Of a DNA stretch of 35,844 nt, positions 8,359 to 19,640 are shown piece by piece. The notes under the pieces were generated by a model. It searched no databases and had not been told where the DNA came from. It was given only the letters and a program-made list of their open reading frames with translations. Both the position numbers and the translations under genes were made by a program. Numbering within the stretch: the first letter of the stretch is position 1; the number at the start of each line of letters is the position of its first letter. The stretch lies in NCBI GenBank assembly GCA_002509745.1, contig DAWK01000017.1, forward strand, positions 1-35,844, read 5' to 3'. This stretch comes from Methanobacteriaceae archaeon UBA349. Lineage in GTDB: Archaea; Methanobacteriota; Methanobacteria; Methanobacteriales; Methanobacteriaceae.

Positions 8359-10596
<2,238 letters not shown>

Positions 10597-10662
10597 TTTA
10601 TTTTTATTCTGATCCATTTTTTCAGGATTAATACGACCAGTATGATGATAGGAACTTGTATT

Positions 10663-10689
10663 AATCTAAATAATTTTTAAATTTAGATT
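10663..10689 (+). terminator. Inverted repeat between convergent katG and MutS-like gene
   Basis: Perfect 9-bp arms, AATCTAAAT (10663-10671) and ATTTAGATT (10681-10689), enclose a 9-nt AT loop, 67 nt after the katG stop and 36 nt before the 3' end of the convergent MutS-like gene. The position suits a bidirectional 3'-end signal. The stem is AT-only apart from one G-C pair, so folding would be weak. Confidence 0.3.
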
Positions 10690-10724
10690 TAAAAATTAAA
10701 AATAAGTTGATTTAATATTATAAA

Positions 10725-12653
10725 TTAAAATTTTTCTAGTATCTTTCCGTAAATATCCTTTAATTTCCCATCAGATCTTTCATATATCATTTTCAATATC
10801 AACTCTGGAGTACTCCGGGCCAAATAATTCATTTTAGGAGTTCTATCAACTAATAGGTTATAATTATCATCTAAACCTTTAGCTTCAATTCCATCTACTC
10901 TTATTGGTGCGTATTTGATAATTTCACGGGCCATGTGGGTTACTATAACGGCAAATGAATTTGAATCATTTATTAATTCTATAAAACTTGATATAATTTT
11001 CACTGCCGCTTCTAATTCAGTTATAGCTTCTAATTCGTCCAGTAAAATTAGTTTCTGGTTATCAGTAGTCACTATGGGCATGAAAGTTCTTAAAAATGAT
11101 TCAAATGCTCCAGCATCTAGTGATCTTTGTTTAGAGAAGAAATAAACTTCATCAAGTAACTTTACTTCTGTTTTTTCAGCACAAACTGGCAAACCCATAT
11201 GGGTCATAATCGAAATTTGGGCTAAAGTTTCCAGTAATGTGGTTTTTCCTCCACTATTGGCTCCCGTGAGCAAGGCCACATTTTCCGGGTAAAAAAGAGA
11301 GTAATCTATTCTCTGAATGTCCTCAGAAGAATTAGTGGATTCACTTTCATTTTTATGAGCTAAATTTAGATGCAGTGCGCCCTCTAGATGGAAAGCATCT
11401 CCTATTTCAGGGGATTTTAATTGATAATAATGAGCAAAACATCCCAGGGCAAATTGATAGTCAAATTCCAATGCTTCTTTGATTTCCTGATCAACTTTTG
11501 TCCTTATTTGGGAGAGTCTTTTAGCAGCTGTTACTTTTTTATCAAAAATTTCAATCTGTCTTTTTGATAGATCCTGTTTTTTCACTCTTTCTAATTCTGC
11601 ATCATCAATTTCCAGAGGATATGTTCTGAGGAATGGATCAAATTCAGTACCAGTATCTAACTTAATATCTGCACGTGCTTTACTGATTACTTCATCAAAT
11701 ATTTTCTCTATTTTACCCGTCATGCCTTGATTTAAAAGGGCCAGAACTTCATCTCCTTTGAGGTCCACATTTTTGACCGAGGATTTTATTTCATCATCCG
11801 CCCTCTTCTTAGCAGAATTGACTGACTTGTCAAAATCGACTTCTTTATATTTCAATTCTTCCAGTTCATTCAATATTTTAATGGTTTCATCCAGAACTGT
11901 TTCCTTTTGTAATAGATTTCTTAATTCTAACACCTGGGTTAAAATTGATTTGTTGTGTGTAAAGTAATTTAAAACAGATTCTGGAATAATTTCCAGAATT
12001 TCAGAATCTTTACTGACCATTACCACATTTTCCTGTTCATCTAAGGCCAAATTACCATGGGAATATACATAAATAACAAATTCATATTCCTGAATTTCTC
12101 CGGATTCCTGAGCACTTATTATTGGAAAATGACGATTAAGGCCTAAATCAACTAAATAACCATAATCTTCACTACTTTCAACAAGGATAGCTACAGAAGG
12201 ATCGTAGTTTGGCTTAATTTCATGAGGTAAACTCAAATTGTTCAATAAACCACGAACATGTTTAATAGGAAGTGATGAAACACTTCTTTTAGCTTCCATA
12301 ACAAAATCAATTGAAGATTTTATCTTTTCAGGATCTTGCATCGGTGAAAGTAGCAATATCTTATTTTTAGCATGGGAACTATGAGCATAAGATAAAATTT
12401 TTTCTAAAATTTCTTCATATAATTGCAGAGCCCTTTCAGTTTTTAGAAATTCTTCTGTGGAATTTCCAGAGAGATCATTTATGATTTCAATTGCTTTTCT
12501 TTGGCTCACACCTTCAATACTTGAAATACGATCTATTTCGAAGTTTTCAACCGCATTTATAAGTTCCTGTTCACCACCAAGTTGTTGTACAATTTTTTGG
12601 GCCATGCGTTCCCCCACACCCTTTACTTTTGTCAAATCTAGTTTTTTCCCCAT
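10725..12653 (-). CDS. Archaeal MutS-like ATPase with N-terminal helix-hairpin-helix
   Basis: A 642-residue DNA-binding ATPase of the archaeal MutS2/MutS5-like group. Residues 1-70 hold helix-hairpin-helix motifs (KVKGVGERMAQKI and SIEGVSQRKAIEI). The middle is helical with long charged segments, like the lever/clamp of MutS. The C-terminal ABC ATPase has Walker A GANSGGKTT, the MutS-type segment DAGAFESFLRTF, Walker B LILLDELEAIT, and a VTHMA switch region. There is no mismatch-recognition domain and no Smr nuclease domain, so a role in recombination intermediates or branched DNA is more likely than classical mismatch repair. The ATG at 12653 follows AAGGGA. Its 3' end is duplicated as a broken copy at 7598-7933. 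Confidence 0.87.
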   Translation of the reverse strand: MGKKLDLTKVKGVGERMAQKIVQQLGGEQELINAVENFEIDRISSIEGVSQRKAIEIINDLSGNSTEEFLKTERALQLYEEILEKILSYAHSSHAKNKILLLSPMQDPEKIKSSIDFVMEAKRSVSSLPIKHVRGLLNNLSLPHEIKPNYDPSVAILVESSEDYGYLVDLGLNRHFPIISAQESGEIQEYEFVIYVYSHGNLALDEQENVVMVSKDSEILEIIPESVLNYFTHNKSILTQVLELRNLLQKETVLDETIKILNELEELKYKEVDFDKSVNSAKKRADDEIKSSVKNVDLKGDEVLALLNQGMTGKIEKIFDEVISKARADIKLDTGTEFDPFLRTYPLEIDDAELERVKKQDLSKRQIEIFDKKVTAAKRLSQIRTKVDQEIKEALEFDYQFALGCFAHYYQLKSPEIGDAFHLEGALHLNLAHKNESESTNSSEDIQRIDYSLFYPENVALLTGANSGGKTTLLETLAQISIMTHMGLPVCAEKTEVKLLDEVYFFSKQRSLDAGAFESFLRTFMPIVTTDNQKLILLDELEAITELEAAVKIISSFIELINDSNSFAVIVTHMAREIIKYAPIRVDGIEAKGLDDNYNLLVDRTPKMNYLARSTPELILKMIYERSDGKLKDIYGKILEKF

Positions 12654-12730
12654 GCTATTCCCTTTACCTTCTTTTTTTTATTAAATTGAGTTAATTAGAG
12701 ATTATAATAATTATTTACTTCTATATGCTT

Positions 12731-12757
12731 ATTCTTAAATGGAATATTTATAAGAAT
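12731..12757 (-). promoter_or_regulatory. Promoter candidate of the MutS-like gene
   Basis: On the minus strand ATTCTTATAAATATTC supplies a TATA box (about 12743-12757), roughly 90 nt upstream of the ATG. The same 16 bases occur at the trehalose-cluster promoter. Arms ATTCTTA (12731-12737) and TAAGAAT (12751-12757) make an imperfectly spaced inverted repeat around it. Confidence 0.35.
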
Positions 12758-12829
12758 GGTGAGCGTGTGAAAAGAAATATTTTATAATGTAATAGAATTT
12801 CAGGATATTATTATAATTTTAAGGTAAGT

Positions 12830-12845
12830 TTTAGCTATAGCTAAA
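12830..12845. repeat. Perfect 16-nt palindrome at the U32 gene stop
   Basis: TTTAGCTA followed by TAGCTAAA, with no spacer, spans the TAG stop of the U32 gene (12841-12843). It could be part of a 3'-end signal for that gene or chance in AT-rich DNA. Confidence 0.35.
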
Positions 12846-15579
12846 CTAAATCTGTTTTATTCACTCCTCGAAGGAAATTTCCAGCAGTAATTCCTCCTGT
12901 TGAAACTTTTTTTATTTTACTCTTAAGCTTATCAATTTGTAAATTAGAATGATTTAAAGAATCAGCTAATGTTTTAGCATAATAATGTCCCATTTTTTCT
13001 AAATATAATGGTCCTTTAGCTCGGGCATCTATAGAAAAGTTGCAACAACCCAATTTCCCAAGTAATGGTAAATAATCAACTAGACAAACTTCTGCGGAGT
13101 TTTGAATTATACTTTGACAGTCTGCAGATATTTTCAAAGGGAAAATCTGGTTTTTAACATCTTTAAGCCCTACAAAAAAATCATCTTCCTTATTTTCTTT
13201 AAACAACTTAAACTGAGAATTTGACAACAAATTAGATGATAAAATACATTCCTGACTAACAATAGATTCCAGACTGCCTTGCAATATTATTTCTAAATCA
13301 ATTGGATTTAAATTAGCTTGCTCCTGTTTATCCGCCCTAGAATTATTATAAACTATTAAATCTTTATTCAATAATGGTTTAATGTCATTTAGTGATAACT
13401 CTGGAGATAAGGTTAATAGAGAAAATAATGGAGAAACATGGGAAATACTTTGATTATTCCAGATATTTAATGCTGAAGAACCATAAACTTTCCATTGTGG
13501 ATGATTTTTGTGTAAATAACTGGCTAATCCAGGACTACCGACCATAATTCCCATATCTAATTGAGAAATCTCTGAAGATATGGATTTTAAAAGATCCAGG
13601 ATATGTAATCTACTTATATCTGGCCATTTCCAAACCATTTCAATATCTTTATTTTGGCATATATCATTCGATTCAATCAAAATATTTACAAATTCATCAA
13701 ATAATCCCTTTTCTTGGAAAGCATTTTTATCCTTTAAAATATTTTTGTTTGGATTAAAACAGTTTTCATATATTTCAGATTCTGGCAATAGTGTGGGTTC
13801 TAAATATATTCGGTTAAAATTAGACTTTTTAGCTACTTTTAAAGTTTTAATATCACTTATATAAGCTGAAAGTGATGTATTCGAATCATTTTTTTTAATA
13901 TTTTTAATATTTTTTAGATCTTTTAATTCTTCTTTTACCTCACTATATTCTTTCATTGAGGACTTTAATTCTTCTGTTACAATATTATATTCTTCAAATG
14001 ACGATTTTAATTCATTAGGAGATGGTAAATAACTTTGAATAAGTTTATTTTCTACAGAATCAATTAAATCTCTTCTTAGCTGATTTATTTCTCGCAAAGG
14101 CATAAAAAGAGTTCCATCGTAGTTTAAATTTTTGAAAATAACATTAAATGGTTTTTTCCCCATTTTAATGACCTGTTTTTCTATTTCATCTACACTGACA
14201 GGTCTATTTATGGCCTCTTCCATGGGCATACTTGCCTTGACTTTAGTAGATATCTTTCCATTAGGGCCTACTAATTCTGCCTTCAGCTCAGGATAATTAT
14301 TTTCAAGAACCTTAAACTCAATTTTCAAATTTAAAAATCTTTTTTTAGACTCAAAGGAGGGTATTAATTTTTTTAAATCATTTTTACGGGTTAAATAAAC
14401 TTTAGAATTTATTTGGACGGTTTTTTTTGCTTGCACTATCAGGTTTTTCCCATTGAGTGCGGGTTCAGCATCCAGATCAAATCCAGTGCTTTTCAATTCG
14501 TTATCTATATCAAAAAACAACCCATCTCCCTTTTGAGGAATGGTAAGTGTTCTTAAAGAAATAATCACTTTTTTATCTTTTCCTTTGATTTTTTTCACAT
14601 CACCAAGATAAAGACCTCTATGGCCTGGTTTTTCCCGAGCCATAATATTGTTTTTAGGACTAGGTAACAGATGTCCGGATGTAAATTCTCTGTTAAATGC
14701 TAGTTTCAGAGTTTCCATATCCTCTTGCAGTGGTTTCCAATTACCTTTAGCTATTTTATCAAGAGCCCTTCGATATATTCCTACCACAATACCCACATAT
14801 TCTGGAGATCTCATGCGGCCTTCAATTTTTAGACTTTTAATCCCAGATTTTATTAATATGTCTAGCTGTGGATAATGGGCCAAGTCTCTAGTTGATAGCA
14901 AAAAATTTTCAGGTAAATCAACTTTATTCAGGTCATGAGGCCGACCATAATTATCCTGGGGTCCATAAACTAAAGAATAGGGTTTTCTACAGGGTTGGGC
15001 ACACATACCTCTATTTCCACTCCTACCACCTATGAATGAAGAGAGAAGGCACTGGCCAGAATAACCATAGCATAAAGCACCATGAAGGAATATTTCCAGA
15101 TCCAGATCACTGGATTTTACAAATGATTTGATTTCATCAATTGAGAGTTCACGAGAGAGCACGGCTCTTTTAAAACCATTTTTCTCCAACCATTTCAGAC
15201 TTTCCTCATTATGTATGGTCATTTGAGTAGATGCATGGAGATTTAGATTAGGAACCACTCTTTGGGCTAAATTTACTACTCCCAAATCTTGTACTAATAT
15301 GGCATCTACTCCTATTTGATAAAGTTTTAAGAGATATTGGTCCATAGCTGGTAGCTCTGAATCTTTAACTAGGGTATTAACTGTCACATAAACTTTCACT
15401 CCGTTTAAATGGGCATAGTTAACAACCTCTGAGATTTCTTTTTCAGAAAAATTTTCAGCAAAATGTCTTGCTCCAAAATTTTTTCCAGATAAGTACACTG
15501 CGTCCGCTCCTGAGTTTACAGCCGCTTTCATAGATTCAATAGACCCTGCGGGCGCTAAGAGTTCAGGAATATTTCTCAA
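12841..15579 (-). CDS. U32 family protein (collagenase-like / RlhA-type), long form
   Basis: A 912-residue U32 protein. Characterised bacterial relatives include RlhA, which hydroxylates a 23S rRNA cytidine, as well as tRNA-hydroxylation and ubiquinone-pathway enzymes; the older peptidase label is doubtful. Residues 1-250 form the U32 barrel with the signature HGALC then SGQCLLS, RSGNRG and CAQPCR. The four cysteines C170, C177, C193 and C197 are the expected Fe-S ligands. A DUF3656-like region follows (about 330-560). From about 600 a lysine-rich linker leads to a second barrel-like half ending in a GCCNFSIDARAKG motif. The open frame extends 57 codons further upstream, but that part is hydrophobic and unlike the family. 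GGAGG at 15587-15591 sits seven bases before a TTG at 15579, giving MRNIPELLAPAGS. Confidence 0.88.
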   Translation of the reverse strand: MRNIPELLAPAGSIESMKAAVNSGADAVYLSGKNFGARHFAENFSEKEISEVVNYAHLNGVKVYVTVNTLVKDSELPAMDQYLLKLYQIGVDAILVQDLGVVNLAQRVVPNLNLHASTQMTIHNEESLKWLEKNGFKRAVLSRELSIDEIKSFVKSSDLDLEIFLHGALCYGYSGQCLLSSFIGGRSGNRGMCAQPCRKPYSLVYGPQDNYGRPHDLNKVDLPENFLLSTRDLAHYPQLDILIKSGIKSLKIEGRMRSPEYVGIVVGIYRRALDKIAKGNWKPLQEDMETLKLAFNREFTSGHLLPSPKNNIMAREKPGHRGLYLGDVKKIKGKDKKVIISLRTLTIPQKGDGLFFDIDNELKSTGFDLDAEPALNGKNLIVQAKKTVQINSKVYLTRKNDLKKLIPSFESKKRFLNLKIEFKVLENNYPELKAELVGPNGKISTKVKASMPMEEAINRPVSVDEIEKQVIKMGKKPFNVIFKNLNYDGTLFMPLREINQLRRDLIDSVENKLIQSYLPSPNELKSSFEEYNIVTEELKSSMKEYSEVKEELKDLKNIKNIKKNDSNTSLSAYISDIKTLKVAKKSNFNRIYLEPTLLPESEIYENCFNPNKNILKDKNAFQEKGLFDEFVNILIESNDICQNKDIEMVWKWPDISRLHILDLLKSISSEISQLDMGIMVGSPGLASYLHKNHPQWKVYGSSALNIWNNQSISHVSPLFSLLTLSPELSLNDIKPLLNKDLIVYNNSRADKQEQANLNPIDLEIILQGSLESIVSQECILSSNLLSNSQFKLFKENKEDDFFVGLKDVKNQIFPLKISADCQSIIQNSAEVCLVDYLPLLGKLGCCNFSIDARAKGPLYLEKMGHYYAKTLADSLNHSNLQIDKLKSKIKKVSTGGITAGNFLRGVNKTDLV

Positions 15580-15833
15580 GAGATCTCCTCCAAAATAATA
15601 ATAATTAGTGGTAATGTGTATGATTAAGTTATAAATTATATTATGGTTGAATATTGTTTTCCCGATCATTAATACGTTAATAAGTCTTAATTTATTAAAA
15701 TTCACCAATAAATAAGCATAATTTTGAATTATTAAAAATCTTATTAACAAAAATAAAATTATTAAATAGATTAATCATAGAAATTAAATTTTATAGTGAA
15801 TCATATCCTAGAACTTGGATGGTTGATTACTAA

Positions 15834-17189
15834 TCATCTAATTTCTATCATCATTTCTGAAACAATTTTAAGGAATTTTTCAACAATAACTCTGTTTTTC
15901 TCTTCGCTTTCTCTCAGCTTTTCCTCAGAAAGCTTTCGATGAATGGCTAATGCATAAAGGTCGGCTAATTGTTGAACTACGATTAAATCATTTTCGGTGT
16001 AATGTTCTTCACTATTAGATAGTGCTATCATTCCTATTCTTTTATCATTTAACATGGCCGGAACGCCAATGAAATTTTTAATAGGAATATGTCCTTCTGG
16101 TGTTCCTACGCATCTACTGTCTTCAGATGGGTTATTGGTAAGTATGGCTTCATTATTGTCAAGAACCCAGCCCCATAATCCCCCCACATCATTAAAAGAA
16201 AATTCGCTTTCAAAGACATTATCTATATGGCATTTTTCCCATACTTTTTTAGTAAGGCTGAAATTTTTAAGGTTCCTTGTGCCAGGCTCTACATAACCCA
16301 CAAAACAAAATTCGCTTTTAGTAAGGTCTTTAGCATATTTTAACACTTGATTGGATATATATTCAATATCTGTAGGATTCAATAGTTTTTTTCCCAGCTT
16401 AGCCAGAGCCATATTAATTTCTGTTTCATGTGAAAGTGCATCTTCTGCCTTTTTTAAATCAGATATGTCTCTTAAAATTCCAGTAATTCCAATTAACTCA
16501 CCTTCAGAGTTTTTTAGAGGAGAAAGTGATGTTTGAAAGTAAACTGGTTTATGAGCAATATTCCCTGACCAGTTATAAACAATGCTTTCACCACCTAAAA
16601 CTCTTTTATTGGCTTTTTGGTGTATTTTATTATCTTCTCCAAACATTTCAACTGTCGTTTTACCAATAAAATCTTCAGCACGCACACCATATCGTTTAAT
16701 TTGATTTTCAGAAATCATGGTGCAGCGCTCATCTAAATCCAGTGTGAAAAGTATGTCCTGCATCGAATTAACTATTATTCTATATTTTTCTTCACTTTCT
16801 TTAAGCCGAGTATCCATTTCGTTTTTGTAAAGAGCTACTTCAATGACACTGTGTAATTCACGGTCTTCAAAAGGTTTTATTATGTAACCAAATGGCCCGG
16901 TATATTTAGCTCTTTTGAGAGTTTTCTCATCGGAATAGGCCGTAAGGTATACTATTGGTATCTTAAACTTTTCTCCAATTACTTCTGCTGCTTCAATACC
17001 ATCAATATTTCCTTTTAATACAATATCCATTAAAATAATATCTGGTTTGGTTTTCTCAGCCATTTCGATGGCTTTCTCACCGGAAGAAACTGTGGCGCTG
17101 ACTTCATATCCTAAACTATCAAGCCTTTGACTAATGTCAATTGCTACAATGCTTTCATCTTCTACTACCATGACTTTAGTTTTAGACAT
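15834..17189 (-). CDS. Response regulator with PAS and GAF sensor domains
   Basis: A 451-residue cytoplasmic signalling protein. The receiver domain (1-120) has acidic pair E10/D11, phosphoacceptor D55 (LMDI), T83 and K105. A PAS domain (about 130-250) starts after ESEEKYRIIVNSMQD and ends with the typical TGILRDISDLKKAED linker. A GAF domain (about 260-430) follows, including NFIGVPAML. The chain stops in a short coiled helix with no histidine-kinase, HTH or other output domain, so it probably signals through protein contacts or its relatives carry a kinase that is missing here. GGGGTGA precedes the ATG. No partner kinase lies in the window. It shares its strand with the U32 gene but is separated by 254 nt. 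Confidence 0.85.
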   Translation of the reverse strand: MSKTKVMVVEDESIVAIDISQRLDSLGYEVSATVSSGEKAIEMAEKTKPDIILMDIVLKGNIDGIEAAEVIGEKFKIPIVYLTAYSDEKTLKRAKYTGPFGYIIKPFEDRELHSVIEVALYKNEMDTRLKESEEKYRIIVNSMQDILFTLDLDERCTMISENQIKRYGVRAEDFIGKTTVEMFGEDNKIHQKANKRVLGGESIVYNWSGNIAHKPVYFQTSLSPLKNSEGELIGITGILRDISDLKKAEDALSHETEINMALAKLGKKLLNPTDIEYISNQVLKYAKDLTKSEFCFVGYVEPGTRNLKNFSLTKKVWEKCHIDNVFESEFSFNDVGGLWGWVLDNNEAILTNNPSEDSRCVGTPEGHIPIKNFIGVPAMLNDKRIGMIALSNSEEHYTENDLIVVQQLADLYALAIHRKLSEEKLRESEEKNRVIVEKFLKIVSEMMIEIR

Positions 17190-17486
17190 AATTCACCCCT
17201 TGAATTTACAAAAAGGTTAATTTTATAATTATTTTATAATTAATTTAATAAATTATAGTTTTTAATTAATTATTTGTAAGAAATTCTTATTATAAATATC
17301 TACTAAAATTAGGTGAATGTAAATTATATTTAAAAAAAACATTTTGACTTGAAAATAATATTCTTATAATAATCTAAATCATATTTTTTCCATTATTAAA
17401 ATTCTATTTTAAAACATTTCCCATTAACTTTGTTTGGATCTATTTTAAGAAAATATATTAAGATATAAATTATATAATGAAATCCT

Positions 17487-18110
17487 ATGTACATTTGTTT
17501 GGAAGGTATTGATGGTGCAGGGAAGTCTACTCAGGTAAAACTACTGGAAAAATGGCTTGAAGAAAATGGATATGATGTAGAAATGATTGTGGAACCTACA
17601 TCCTCTCCGGTGGGTGTGTTAATTCGTAAAATGCTTCAAGACCCTCGGGCCACAGAACCTGAATTTCAAAAGATGTTGGGCCTTCTTTTTGCAGCAGATA
17701 GATTAGCTTTAAAAGATAAACTTCTGGAAAATGAAGAAAATATCGATAATGATAATAAAATAATGCTTAGTGACCGTTGTTTTTATTCCAGTCTGGCCTA
17801 TCAAAGCCCTTTTGAATGGATTACTGAGATAAATAAATATGCTAAAAGGCCAGATTTAGTGATTTTCCTGGATATCGATGTTAAAACTGCAGTTTCTAGA
17901 TGTCAAGGAATTGATAAATTTGAAAATGAGTCTTTTTTAAAGAAAGTAAGTGCTAATTATAAGAAAATAGGGGAAAATTCCTTGAAAGAACATAAAAAAG
18001 AAAATTTTCTGGTTATTAATGCTAATAATGGCTCAAATCTGGTGCACCATGACATAAAAAAAGCATTAGCTCCTTATTTAGGAATTTGTGTTGATGGAAT
18101 AGTAGATTAG
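17487..18110 (+). CDS. tmk: Thymidylate kinase
   Basis: Phosphorylates dTMP to dTDP for DNA synthesis. The 207 residues match the family length. The P-loop is EGIDGAGKST (6-15), EPTSSPVG supplies the dTMP-site EPT, and LSDRCFYSSLAYQ carries the DR motif. DLVIFLDIDVKTAVSR leads to a short LID without the multi-Arg stretch of some bacterial enzymes. No Shine-Dalgarno precedes the ATG, and TATA-like sequence lies about 15-30 nt upstream (17456-17477), so a leaderless transcript is plausible. It is divergent from the REC-PAS-GAF gene across 297 nt of AT-rich DNA in which I see nothing else. Confidence 0.93.
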   Translation: MYICLEGIDGAGKSTQVKLLEKWLEENGYDVEMIVEPTSSPVGVLIRKMLQDPRATEPEFQKMLGLLFAADRLALKDKLLENEENIDNDNKIMLSDRCFYSSLAYQSPFEWITEINKYAKRPDLVIFLDIDVKTAVSRCQGIDKFENESFLKKVSANYKKIGENSLKEHKKENFLVINANNGSNLVHHDIKKALAPYLGICVDGIVD

Positions 18111-18176
18111 TAAAAAAGTTAAACCAAGATTAGAAATAATAATAATATTAGAAATAAAACAATAGTTTAAAAATAA

Positions 18177-18217
18177 TTTTTTTTTGAAAAAATAAGTATT
18201 TATAAAAAAGTTTTTTT
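18177..18217. terminator. Bidirectional oligo-T/A terminator region between tmk and the 18222 gene
   Basis: A run of nine T (18177-18185) follows tmk on the plus strand. A-runs just after it would be oligo-U in transcripts of the convergent minus-strand gene ending at 18222, and another T-run precedes that gene's stop. Oligo-T runs are the usual archaeal termination signal. Confidence 0.5.
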
Positions 18218-18221
18218 AAAA

Positions 18222-18437
18222 CTATTCTGTTTGAGATGGCTTCTTTCTTCCTTCAAATAATTCAATTCTTTCATTCAGTGATTTAACCACATATTCCCTA
18301 ACTTTTTCCAACTCTTCCATTTCTCCTTTTAGCACAGGGCCGTGGTCAGTGTGGGCCAAATCAACCTCATAATTGGTAATTATTTCAGCCATGTTCCTTT
18401 CTGTTACTCCTGGTGGAATTCTCATTTCATATAGCAT
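18222..18437 (-). CDS. Conserved small protein of unknown function
   Basis: A 71-residue acidic protein, begun at the ATG at 18437 because GGTGA lies a few bases upstream; a GTG at 18446 would add three residues. The sequence has no membrane segment or cysteine pair. It starts MLYEMRIPPGVTERNMAEII, contains HTDHGPVL, and ends in a charged helix rich in Glu and Lys. Codon usage and Shine-Dalgarno look genuine. I do not recognise a named family. It follows tyrS by about 150 nt on the same strand and may be expressed from its own promoter. Confidence 0.72.
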   Translation of the reverse strand: MLYEMRIPPGVTERNMAEIITNYEVDLAHTDHGPVLKGEMEELEKVREYVVKSLNERIELFEGRKKPSQTE

Positions 18438-18590
18438 TATTATCACCTGATGAATTTAAATTTAAAAAATTAAGTATGTATTTTCAATTTTTTTATTTAA
18501 ATTGTTTTGTCATTAATGTATTTATCTATTAAAGGATTATATGTTTATTAACCATTATTAGTTAAATTATAATTTAATAATTTGAGTTTA

Positions 18591-19553
18591 TTAATTTTCA
18601 GCCATATACTCTCGCACTGGATTTAAAAATTCTATTAAATAATCAGTAACTGCATTTTTAAGATCCAATGGATGTAATTTCTCCTGAGAGTACATATCAA
18701 TCAGTTCAGAATAATCCAATTCCAGATTTCCCCCGAATTTTTCAGGCCTTTTAATTATCAGTTTCTCAGTAAATGGGAAAATAAAGTGCTTGGCCATTTC
18801 AATAACGGGATTTCCTTCTACCTCTCCTACAGGACAGTAGCCTTTTTTCATCTTTTTCTTTATATCTTCTGGGGAATCATCAATGGCAATGAAATTGCCT
18901 TTACTAGAAGACATTTTCTCAGATCCATCAGTTCCATGGAGTAATGGCGTGTGCAAACATACCGGAGCGGTTTTTCCAATACGTGGCAGGTTTTCCCGGG
19001 CCAACATATGTATTTTTCGTTGTTCCATTCCGCCCATGGCCAGATCAGTTTCTAAAAATACCATATCAATAACTTGCATGAGGGGATAAATTACTTCGGC
19101 TACTTTGTGGTCCTCGGCATCCCTTGTAATCTGTGCCATACTTCTTTTGGCCCTTACTAATGTAGTAAGAAGTGCTAATTGATACACTTGTGTGGTATAT
19201 TCTTCTTTGGTTTGGAAACTTGATCCTAGAATAAATTCTGTTTCGGGGGATAGTCCTAAGGCCAAAAAACATTTTTTATTGTATTCTGCCACTTCTTTTA
19301 TTTCGTCTAAACTTCCTTTACCATTTAAAAAAGCATGATAATCTGCTAAGAGTATTTTTATTTTAAATCCTGCTTTTTGCAGATCTATCATTTTCATTAC
19401 AGTTATGGTGTGACCTAAATGGACTTTTCCAGATGGTTCATAACCAATATAGGCTATTGGTTGCTCTTTTTTGAGCTTTTCTTCCAGTTCCCCTTCAGTA
19501 ATTATTTCCAGTGTCCCCTGTGTAATTAACTCTATTTTTGATTTTAAGTCCAT
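18591..19553 (-). CDS. tyrS: Tyrosyl-tRNA synthetase
   Basis: Class I aminoacyl-tRNA synthetase that charges tRNA-Tyr. The 320 residues are the compact archaeal/eukaryotic form without the bacterial S4 tail. The HIGH motif is HLGH (45-48), preceded by the tyrosine-pocket segment [16 protein letters not shown] is the second ATP motif. The ATG at 19553 follows GGTGA at a good distance. It lies 87 nt downstream of the NMD3-like gene on the same strand, within the MCM/aIF2-beta/NMD3 information-processing cluster. Confidence 0.96.
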   Translation of the reverse strand: MDLKSKIELITQGTLEIITEGELEEKLKKEQPIAYIGYEPSGKVHLGHTITVMKMIDLQKAGFKIKILLADYHAFLNGKGSLDEIKEVAEYNKKCFLALGLSPETEFILGSSFQTKEEYTTQVYQLALLTTLVRAKRSMAQITRDAEDHKVAEVIYPLMQVIDMVFLETDLAMGGMEQRKIHMLARENLPRIGKTAPVCLHTPLLHGTDGSEKMSSSKGNFIAIDDSPEDIKKKMKKGYCPVGEVEGNPVIEMAKHFIFPFTEKLIIKRPEKFGGNLELDYSELIDMYSQEKLHPLDLKNAVTDYLIEFLNPVREYMAEN

Positions 19554-19640
19554 TTTTTCACCATGATAAAAATATTGAAATATTTGTAAATTTTTATATT
19601 ATAACTCAAATTTATAGAATATTTAAGTTAATATTGTGGA

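Noticed and set aside
15580..15750. Upstream 57-codon extension of the U32 reading frame
   Set aside because: It is hydrophobic, AT-driven and unlike the family. A GGAGG seven bases before the TTG at 15579 sets the start.
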